The translations under genes and the position numbers were made by a program. A stretch of 6,303 nt of DNA from Pseudomonadales bacterium (GTDB lineage Bacteria > Pseudomonadota > Gammaproteobacteria > Pseudomonadales > DT-91). Location: assembly GCA_013215025.1 (NCBI GenBank), contig JABSRR010000039.1, forward strand, positions 18,899 to 25,201. The letters are read 5' to 3'. Shown one piece after another: positions 1 through 5,205 of the stretch (positions are counted from its first letter, which is position 1; each line of letters begins with the position of its first letter). The notes under the pieces were generated by a model, which did not search any database, was not told the origin of the DNA, and saw nothing but the letters and a program-made list of their open reading frames with translations.

Positions 1-4
1 CGGC

Positions 5-2536
5 TTGTGTAAGCGATTAGCTCGGTTTCGCCCCATTAAATATCTGCTTGTGTTTGTTGGCGTGTACGCATTGATTGGCTTTTTGCTGATACCGCTCGCC
101 ATCAAGGTGGCGGCGCCCTGGCTGGCGAGTCAATACTTAAATCAACGCCAACTGTCGATGGACTGGCCCTATGTAAATCCCTTTACCATGCGCATCGCGC
201 TGAAGCAATTGGCGCTTGCAGACCTAACTGAGAAGCCTCTTGCCTCGCTGGATAATCTCACTGTAGATGTGGCCTGGACCAAGCTGCTGCAGGGCCGGCT
301 AGCTATTCAGGAGGTCAGCGTATCAGGCGTACAACTGCATCTGGCTTACATCGATGAGCAACGCCTCAATATTGAGGATTTATTGCAGTTATATCGGCCA
401 ACAGCCGCGGATGATAAAACCGATACGCGCTCAGAAAATACTGCGCACGATGCTCAAGCAAATGAGGCCATGCCTGTAGACGTAACCTATGTTCAGTTAG
501 AGAATATACAGCTATTGCTGCAATCTCAGGCTGAGTATGACAGCGATTCAGCTCAGCAGACTATGCCGCAGGCCGAACCGATCTTGCAGCTAGGGCAGTT
601 GAGGCTAGAACAATTAAATTATCTTGCTGATCAACCCAGTCTAACGATTCAGTTGATTAGTATGATCAATAGTGAGTTTGCCGCGCAGCGCAATGCTAAT
701 GGGCAAATGCGCTTTATCAAGTTGCTTGCTGATGCTGGTTTGATGCAGGCTGATGCATCAGGCGCAGCAACAGAGCAAGTCTCGGCTACGCCTGCGCCTG
801 TGTCACAGGCTGAAGCGGAGAATAAGGCCGAAGATAACGGTAGTGCGAACGAGACAAACACAGCGATGCTGCAAATTGCTGAGCTCAGTTTACAAGGCAA
901 TGCGCTTCGCTTTACCGACTTGGCTTTATCGAAACGTGTTTCGTTTGCGCTAGAAAATATTGCTGTAAGTTTGCAGTCGATATCCTTGCAGCCAGAGCGC
1001 GAGATACCGTTTAAATTTTCATTACAGTTGCAGCGTGAGGCATTGTCCAATCAGCTAGCCGTAGACGGCGTGCTGCAATTCAATCCTGTGTTGGATATTC
1101 GTGCACAGCTGCAATCAAAACTGCTGCAGCTGGATTTGCTGGAACCCTATTTGCTTGAGCACTTTCCAATCAGCCGTGTGACAGGCAATATAGCGTTTGA
1201 TAGTGAGCTGGCAGTAAGCTTAGATCAGCGGCAGGCTTTAGAACAATTAAGCCTGTCAGCGCAGTTTCAGTTGGCCGATTTTGCGCTTGATGATGCCAAA
1301 CAAAAGACGGTAATCGGATTGCAACGATTGGCTGCTGACGCGATAGATATTCAACGCAATCCTGAGACAAATACGTTCAGCGTTAATAGTCTCGTGATTG
1401 AGCAGCCAAAGCTTAAGTTGCACCTTGATGCGCAAGGGCAATCGAATATTGAACAGTTATTCATCGCTCGTACTAGTGATATCGAACAAGCGGAAAAGTC
1501 GGCTAAGCAACAGCACCCTTCAAAGACTGAGCATGAAAACGCGGCAGCTGCAGCGCCGCTGCTTATCAACCTGTCTGAGTTGACCGTGCGAGAGGGTGAG
1601 CTAAGCCTTATTGATCGACAAGTCACGCCTCATCTTAGTCTGCAAGTTAAGCCTTGGCAGCTCACGATGCGCAATTTAGCCAGCACACTTGAACAAGCCG
1701 CTGAGTTAGACTTTAGCGCTGCGATCAATCAAAGCGCTAAGGTAAAGCTTAGCGGTGAAGTATTACCGCTGACTGACGCAGCCAGTGCTAAGCTGAGCTT
1801 TGCGTTGACTAATTTAAGCTTGCCGGGCTTTTCAGGCTATGCCAGTGAATATATCGGACGTGAGATCAGTCGTGGAAAATTAAATTTTACCGCAGACTAT
1901 GCGGTTGAAAATCATCTGTTGCAGGCTAAGAACCATATTGAATTGATTAAAGTGCGATTGGGTCGTCGGGTTGATAGCGAACAAGCGACTAATATGCCTG
2001 TCGGCTTAGGCTTAGCGTTATTAAAAAATCCAAAAGGTGAGGTCATTATTGATATGCCGGTGAAAGGGCGTTTAGACGATCCGAACTTTAATTATTTTGG
2101 TACGCTCTGGAAAACCAGCTTGAACTTAGTATTAAAAGCGGCAGCCTCACCGTTCAAGCTGCTCTCCGGCATTGTAAACCCCAATGAGTTGAGCATTGTT
2201 AGCTACTACCCAGGACAAGCCAAGCTCAGCGCTAAAAGTGCTGAACAGCTCAAGCAGTTAACTCAGCTGATGCGAGACCAAACTGCTCTGACTGTCGATA
2301 TCGAGGGCTGTTATGACGCCACAGAAGATGCGAAGTATATGAGCAATGGGGGTGACAATCGTTTGCACAAATTAGCCAAGGCGCGCGCGCAGCTGATTTA
2401 TCAAGCATTGATTAAAGGCGGCATCAGCGCAGAGCGACTTTTTGTGAATGCGGTGAATACGTCGGCTGAGCTGCAGGCTGTTGCTAATGATGAAAAATTT
2501 AGTCAATATATTGGCTGCACACTGATTATTGAATAA
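5..2536 (+). CDS. DUF748 / AsmA-like inner-membrane-anchored periplasmic protein with OmpA-like C-terminus (5' end possibly cut by window)
   Basis: Seen: an uncharged segment at about residues 13-40 after a basic N-terminus forms a single membrane anchor with the remainder outside the cytoplasm. Residues 56-125 carry the usual DUF748 N-terminal pattern (VNPF, then repeated short beta-type strands, ending LNIEDLL). Two polar, Ala/Glu/Gln-rich linkers lie at about 131-155 and 245-285, and another near 490-515. The conserved C-terminal DUF748/AsmA-type block covers about 616-720 (YIGREISRGKL, then LALLKNPKGEVIIDMPVKGR). Residues 733-843 resemble a degenerate OmpA-like domain (LAKARAQLIYQALIKGGI). 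Family knowledge: AsmA-like proteins bridge the periplasm and several help move phospholipid to the outer membrane; a role in envelope homeostasis is therefore inferred, not shown. The first start codon in the window is TTG at 5 and the frame stays open to the left edge, so the real start may be just upstream. It is followed 25 nt later by mscS, probably in one operon. Family assignment is solid; function is not. Confidence 0.88.
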   Translation: MCKRLARFRPIKYLLVFVGVYALIGFLLIPLAIKVAAPWLASQYLNQRQLSMDWPYVNPFTMRIALKQLALADLTEKPLASLDNLTVDVAWTKLLQGRLAIQEVSVSGVQLHLAYIDEQRLNIEDLLQLYRPTAADDKTDTRSENTAHDAQANEAMPVDVTYVQLENIQLLLQSQAEYDSDSAQQTMPQAEPILQLGQLRLEQLNYLADQPSLTIQLISMINSEFAAQRNANGQMRFIKLLADAGLMQADASGAATEQVSATPAPVSQAEAENKAEDNGSANETNTAMLQIAELSLQGNALRFTDLALSKRVSFALENIAVSLQSISLQPEREIPFKFSLQLQREALSNQLAVDGVLQFNPVLDIRAQLQSKLLQLDLLEPYLLEHFPISRVTGNIAFDSELAVSLDQRQALEQLSLSAQFQLADFALDDAKQKTVIGLQRLAADAIDIQRNPETNTFSVNSLVIEQPKLKLHLDAQGQSNIEQLFIARTSDIEQAEKSAKQQHPSKTEHENAAAAAPLLINLSELTVREGELSLIDRQVTPHLSLQVKPWQLTMRNLASTLEQAAELDFSAAINQSAKVKLSGEVLPLTDAASAKLSFALTNLSLPGFSGYASEYIGREISRGKLNFTADYAVENHLLQAKNHIELIKVRLGRRVDSEQATNMPVGLGLALLKNPKGEVIIDMPVKGRLDDPNFNYFGTLWKTSLNLVLKAAASPFKLLSGIVNPNELSIVSYYPGQAKLSAKSAEQLKQLTQLMRDQTALTVDIEGCYDATEDAKYMSNGGDNRLHKLAKARAQLIYQALIKGGISAERLFVNAVNTSAELQAVANDEKFSQYIGCTLIIE

Positions 2537-2549
2537 AGGGAAAATTAAC

Positions 2550-2555
2550 AAGGAG
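2550..2555 (+). promoter_or_regulatory. Shine-Dalgarno site of mscS
   Basis: AAGGAG lies 6 nt before the ATG at 2562. It decides the start: an in-frame TTG at 2529 would overlap the end of the DUF748 gene, has no comparable site, and would add 11 residues that E. coli-type MscS proteins lack. Confidence 0.85.
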
Positions 2556-2561
2556 AGCAAT

Positions 2562-3428
2562 ATGAGTGAAGCAACTGAAAGCATAAGTGAGGGTATTCAT
2601 CTAGTCACTGACAATGTTGATAAATACTACGACCAGGCGATTGGTTTAGGTATTGAATATGCGCCTAAATTTATCATGGCTATTGTCACATTATTTATTG
2701 GCTTTTGGATTATTAATCGCGTTGTGATGTTAATGCAAAAGGCTTTGTTTGCGCAGAATGTAGATGAGCCACTGGTTTATTTTCTGAGCAAGCTACTGTC
2801 GGCAGGCTTAAAGGCCTTATTATTAATTTCAGTCGCGTCGATGATTGGTATTGAAACCGCATCATTTATTGCCGCGTTTGGTGCAGCTGGTTTAGCCATT
2901 GGTTTAGCCTTGCAGGGCAGTTTAGCGAACTTTGCGGGCGGGGTGTTAATTTTATTTTTCAAACCTTACCGCGTTGGTGACTTGATTGAAGCGCAAGGGC
3001 ATCTCGGCGTGGTTAAAGAAATACAGATTTTTAATACTATCTTAACCTCGCCACAAAATCGTCGCATTGTGATTCCTAATGGCGCGATGTCAAATGGTTC
3101 GATCGAGAATTATAGTTCAGAAGGTTTGCTGCGTGTCGATCTAACGGTTGGCGTAGCATATGACGCTGATTTGCAAAAAACTAAGCAAGTGTTAGAGGCG
3201 ATTTTGGCGAGTGATCAGCGCGTGGTGGAAGACCCTGGATTTACCGTTGCAGTATCTGAGTTAGGCGATAGCTCAGTGAATTTGGTGGTGCGTCCCTTTG
3301 TTAAGGTAGATGACTATTGGGATGTATATTTCGATGTCACTGAAAAGATGAAGTTGGCGCTGGACGAAGCTGGAATATCAATTCCATTCCCTCAGCGCGA
3401 TGTGCATTTAATTAAAGCTGATGCATAA
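2562..3428 (+). CDS. mscS: Small-conductance mechanosensitive ion channel MscS
   Basis: This inner-membrane heptameric channel opens under membrane tension and releases ions and small solutes during hypo-osmotic shock. The 288-residue length is close to the 286 of E. coli MscS. Seen: transmembrane helices at about 34-56 and 75-97, then the pore helix TM3 at about 102-134 with the Gly/Ala zipper GAAGLAIGLALQGSLANFAGG. Leu111 and Leu115 fall where E. coli L105 and L109 form the hydrophobic gate, and Gln118-Gly119 match Q112-G113 at the TM3 kink. The beta domain includes VVIPNG-like RIVIPNGAMSNGSIENYS (168-185), then VGVAYDADL, and the C-terminal alpha/beta domain ends with GISIPFPQRDVHL. The C-terminus is short after the barrel motif. 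No catalytic or nucleotide-binding extension is present, so it is the minimal MscS class. The ATG is chosen on the strength of AAGGAG 6 nt upstream. It is probably cotranscribed with the DUF748 gene and ends before the terminator at 3456. Confidence 0.96.
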   Translation: MSEATESISEGIHLVTDNVDKYYDQAIGLGIEYAPKFIMAIVTLFIGFWIINRVVMLMQKALFAQNVDEPLVYFLSKLLSAGLKALLLISVASMIGIETASFIAAFGAAGLAIGLALQGSLANFAGGVLILFFKPYRVGDLIEAQGHLGVVKEIQIFNTILTSPQNRRIVIPNGAMSNGSIENYSSEGLLRVDLTVGVAYDADLQKTKQVLEAILASDQRVVEDPGFTVAVSELGDSSVNLVVRPFVKVDDYWDVYFDVTEKMKLALDEAGISIPFPQRDVHLIKADA

Positions 3429-3455
3429 ACATTTTAGATAAGCTAACAAACTGAG

Positions 3456-3478
3456 AAAGCGGCCTAGGCCGCTTTTTT
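3456..3478 (+). terminator. Rho-independent terminator after mscS
   Basis: A perfect 20-nt palindrome (AAAGCGGCCT followed by its exact complement, 3456-3475) runs into six T residues (3473-3478), 28 nt after the mscS stop. It lies between convergent genes. On the minus strand the stem is followed only by TTTCTC, so it may also end the DUF695 transcript, but less efficiently. Confidence 0.9.
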
Positions 3479-3495
3479 AAGCGATGATTTTCTCG

Positions 3496-3978
3496 TTACG
3501 ACTCTTTATTCTCGCTAAACTCGCCGTCTAAACTGTCCAATGGGAATTTAGCCTTTGCCCAAGTGATATCTTGTTCAAGTGTGAATTCAAAGGGTCTTGG
3601 ATGGTCTTCGCTGTCAATGATGTGGTGCAAGAAGTCATTTGCCTTTTCAGGGTTGTACACTCGCCAGATCACCTCGCGTTGGCCATCTTGGGTGATGCTG
3701 GCAAGATATAGTGCATTACCTTCTGCGCGTAACTGTTTATCTAGGCGCTCTTCAAACTCAACCAAAAGCTGCTGCTCGGCCTGTGAGGGCATATTATCTT
3801 TGACAGTCTGCTGGCACAGAATTAAAACTGATAGATGCCAGGCGAAGGGGGTTTTATGCTCGAAATCTTTGACTGCGGCGTTAACCATCATTACGCCAGG
3901 TTTGTCATCTTGACTGAACTCGATAAAGGATAATTTTTCTTGCGGCAGCACAACGCTGACTGTTTCGGTAGAGGCCAT
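3496..3978 (-). CDS. DUF695-type protein of unknown function
   Basis: A 160-residue, soluble, acidic protein with no signal peptide or membrane segment, so probably cytoplasmic. Seen features that fit the DUF695 family: PGVMMVNAAVKDF (27-39); PFAWHLSVLI (44-53); an acidic helical stretch with PSQAEQQLLVEFEERL (64-79); YLASITQDGQREVIWRVYNP (91-110), the expected strand-turn-strand with an aromatic end; and the terminal DITWAKAKFPLD (137-148), with the family's Asp-x-x-Trp pattern. The biochemical role of DUF695 is not known to me and no catalytic residues can be pointed out. The ATG at 3978 has a weak GA-rich site (AAAGAG) about 8 nt upstream. It appears to be a single-gene unit with its own promoter at 4008-4036 and it converges on mscS. 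The family call rests on recalled motif pattern and was not searched. Confidence 0.72.
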   Translation of the reverse strand: MASTETVSVVLPQEKLSFIEFSQDDKPGVMMVNAAVKDFEHKTPFAWHLSVLILCQQTVKDNMPSQAEQQLLVEFEERLDKQLRAEGNALYLASITQDGQREVIWRVYNPEKANDFLHHIIDSEDHPRPFEFTLEQDITWAKAKFPLDSLDGEFSENKES

Positions 3979-4007
3979 ACAATACTCTTTCTATTCGTTG
4001 GACTGGC

Positions 4008-4036
4008 ATAGTATTGAAACAGTACGTGAGAAACAA
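4008..4036 (-). promoter_or_regulatory. Putative sigma70 promoter of the DUF695 gene
   Basis: On the minus strand, TTGTTT (4036-4031) and TACTAT (4013-4008) are separated by exactly 17 nt. Matches to consensus are 3/6 and 4/6. The predicted start would be near 4001, giving a leader of about 22 nt before the ATG at 3978. Confidence 0.5.
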
Positions 4037-4060
4037 TCAAAAAAGATCGGAACTCTTTGA

Positions 4061-4092
4061 CTGAATGACGCTCATATTGAGTGATTATTCAG
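4061..4092. repeat. Imperfect inverted repeat upstream of the 157-residue gene
   Basis: The arms CTGAATGACGCTCA and TGAGTGATTATTCAG flank a TAT loop. They pair over nearly their whole length with one bulged A and two G-T wobbles. The element lies 20 nt upstream of the ATG at 4112 and its left edge overlaps the only nearby -35-like hexamer, TTGACT (4057-4062), for which the best -10 (AGTGAT, 17 nt away) is poor. It may be a regulator-binding operator or a leader hairpin. There is no T-tract on the plus strand, so it does not look like an intrinsic terminator. Confidence 0.45.
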
Positions 4093-4111
4093 TTTATGCA
4101 AGGTTAGCAAT

Positions 4112-4585
4112 ATGCCTCAAGATTCCATCAAAGTATCTGATAAAGTGGTTAAAGACTTAGTGCGCGGTTTAAATCCGGTTACTGGGCAACCGCATTTTGA
4201 GCAAGCCAAAGATAATACGCCGCTGCTTAAGGCTGTGATGCGCAGTTTTAGGGTCAATAGCTTTCAAGGTAATCTGGTGAATTTAATGCAGGAAGTTGCT
4301 GCCGATGATCAACCCTTAACATTGCTTAGCCCTGTGCAGCAGCAGTATTTGATTGTGGATTTTAGGCAAGGTCTAGGGCTTAAGGCCTTAGTTGAAGCCT
4401 ATGCGATACCTGCACAGCTGGTTATTGCCTATTTAATTGAGGCTGATCAGATTAGCGCAGCTCAAGCGGCTTTTTTCTGTGCCAGCATTCAGCGTCGGTT
4501 GGGGCAGCAGCTGGCCGAGCCAGCAACGGTCATTTCATTATCTGCACATCGCAGTCGCGCAGATTATGAGGCTGCTAAGGTTTGA
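4112..4585 (+). CDS. Unrecognised 157-residue protein with possible helix-turn-helix-like segment
   Basis: I do not recognise this family. Seen: a 157-residue protein without signal peptide or clear membrane helix. The N-terminal third is polar and basic (VVKDLVRGLNPVTGQPHF, 12-29), followed by a basic helix around LLKAVMRSFRVNSFQGNLVNL (38-58). Residues 74-110 (from PVQQQYLIVDF through GLGLKALVEAYAIPAQ to VIAYLIE) have the spacing of a helix-turn-helix: a helix, a Gly-containing turn, a helix, a Pro-containing turn, a helix. A second helical stretch runs 115-134, and a polar, basic tail with HRSRADYEAAKV ends the protein. DNA binding is only a suggestion. The ATG is supported by AAGG (4100-4103) 8 nt upstream. 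Its codon use and composition look like those of its neighbours. The last 22 nt overlap the end of the convergent GAF gene. An inverted repeat at 4061-4092 may serve in its control. It is a real gene on length, start context and protein-like composition; the function is unknown. Confidence 0.8.
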   Translation: MPQDSIKVSDKVVKDLVRGLNPVTGQPHFEQAKDNTPLLKAVMRSFRVNSFQGNLVNLMQEVAADDQPLTLLSPVQQQYLIVDFRQGLGLKALVEAYAIPAQLVIAYLIEADQISAAQAAFFCASIQRRLGQQLAEPATVISLSAHRSRADYEAAKV

Positions 4586-5019
4586 TCACCGGGCGCCTGC
4601 TGTAAGGCCTGCATAACGTCGCGGCCAGCCTGATATAGAGTTTTGATTTCGCTGTGAAAAAACATCTTCTTGCGTTCGGTCTGCACCACTAAGACGCCAA
4701 ATAGGCCTTGGTTTTGCACCAATGGGATGCCGATAAAGCTCTGAAAACGCTCCTCTCCCGAGCCCTCAATATGAAAATAATCGGGGTGCTGTGCCGGCAT
4801 TTTGACTGCAATCGGTTTCTTCTCTCGCGCACACAGGCCAGTTAAGCCTTGCTGATAGGATAAATAAGCACCTATTGCACTGCGGTTAAGGCCCGCTGAG
4901 GCTGCCAGCTGCAGTCGCTGTTTGGCCGGTTCAGCAAGGTATAAGCTGCAAACCTCTACCGCCAGCCGAGTTTGCAAACTTTCGATCATGGTTTGCGTTT
5001 GTTCAGGTGAGTGCAACAT
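4564..5019 (-). CDS. Standalone GAF-domain protein resembling the PtsP (EI-Ntr) N-terminal sensor
   Basis: GAF domains are small ligand- or redox-sensing modules. This 151-residue protein is essentially one GAF domain (about 8-138) and nothing else. Seen: EVCSLYLAEPAKQRLQLAA (22-40), GLTGLCAREKKPIAV (58-72), QHPDYFHIEGSGEERFQSFIGIPLVQ (77-102) and GLFGVLVVQTE (105-115). These line up by eye with the GAF of PtsP, where I recall the motifs EVCSVYLAD, EERFRAFLGVPIIQ and LLGVLVVQ. PtsP continues into a PEP-utilising phosphotransferase of more than 500 residues; here translation stops soon after the GAF, so no catalytic domain is present. Soluble and probably cytoplasmic. Cys24 and Cys63 are the only cysteines. 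The fRMsr (methionine-(R)-sulfoxide reductase) class of GAF is an alternative, but its typical cysteine pattern is not evident. The ATG at 5019 has AGGAG 5 nt upstream (5029-5025). The 3' end overlaps the convergent neighbour by 22 bp. Confidence 0.88.
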   Translation of the reverse strand: MLHSPEQTQTMIESLQTRLAVEVCSLYLAEPAKQRLQLAASAGLNRSAIGAYLSYQQGLTGLCAREKKPIAVKMPAQHPDYFHIEGSGEERFQSFIGIPLVQNQGLFGVLVVQTERKKMFFHSEIKTLYQAGRDVMQALQQAPGDQTLAAS

Positions 5020-5024
5020 TTAAA

Positions 5025-5030
5025 CTCCTG
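5025..5030 (-). promoter_or_regulatory. Shine-Dalgarno site of the GAF gene
   Basis: CAGGAG on the minus strand ends 5 nt before the ATG at 5019. It fixes this start for the short GAF protein and argues against an upstream extension. Confidence 0.75.
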
Positions 5031-5050
5031 AGGTGAAAAAAATTTAGCGC

Positions 5051-5085
5051 AAAAAAATATGCAGAACTCAGGCCAAGAGCTGCAT
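5051..5085 (-). terminator. Terminator-like hairpin in the leader region of the GAF gene
   Basis: On the minus strand, ATGCAG-CTC and GAG-TT-CTGCAT pair as 6 plus 3 base pairs with a 2-nt bulge around a 7-nt loop (5085-5059). ATA then leads directly into seven T residues (5057-5051). This is the form of an intrinsic terminator, and it lies about 32 nt upstream of the GAF start codon in the sense direction of that gene. It could be an attenuator, the end of a short leader RNA, or coincidence in an AT-rich spacer. The stem is of moderate strength. Confidence 0.4.
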
Positions 5086-5116
5086 TCATGTCAGGCACAT
5101 TTTAATTGAGCGCTAT

Positions 5117-5145
5117 TTGAACAACGCCTCGATAGTCCGTAGAAT
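5117..5145 (+). promoter_or_regulatory. Sigma70 promoter of the SulP transporter gene
   Basis: TTGAAC (5117-5122) and TAGAAT (5140-5145) are 17 nt apart, matching consensus at 4/6 and 5/6. The region after the -10 is ACGCCCC, a GC-rich discriminator of the sort seen at growth-rate- or ppGpp-controlled promoters; that type of control is inferred. Transcription would start near 5152, leaving a leader of about 54 nt. Confidence 0.7.
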
Positions 5146-5183
5146 ACGCCCCTTTTTCACGCAGCTGTCAGATGCGCCACAAG

Positions 5184-5193
5184 TAAGCGCTTA
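5184..5193. repeat. 10-nt perfect palindrome in the sulP leader
   Basis: TAAGCGCTTA is a perfect palindrome 12 nt before the transporter's ATG, next to its weak ribosome-binding site (AGCGAG, 5193-5198). It could bind a regulator or be chance; 10-nt palindromes are not rare. Confidence 0.25.
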
Positions 5194-5205
5194 GCGAGAC
5201 CCTTT

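Noticed and set aside
649..1050. 133-residue minus-strand frame inside the DUF748 gene
   Set aside because: Cys/Ser/Ala-rich low-information translation opposite a conserved coding frame, no ribosome-binding site seen; a shadow. The shorter frames at 753-953, 1170-1626 and 2372-2584 are rejected for the same reason.
2529..2561. TTG at 2529 as the start of mscS
   Set aside because: It overlaps the end of the DUF748 gene, lacks a ribosome-binding site and extends the protein beyond the usual MscS N-terminus; ATG 2562 has AAGGAG at ideal spacing.
2761..2980. Minus-strand frame opposite the MscS pore region
   Set aside because: Lys/Ala/Pro/Asn-rich translation that simply mirrors the Gly/Ala/Leu-rich TM3 codons; a shadow.
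3563..3913. 116-residue plus-strand frame opposite the DUF695 gene
   Set aside because: Ser/Cys/Arg-rich translation without motifs; the minus-strand frame has family motifs, a promoter and a start context.
5140..5205. A tRNA or other stable RNA after the stable-RNA-like promoter
   Set aside because: No cloverleaf, T-loop or CCA-like end can be drawn in the 54 nt before the SulP start codon.
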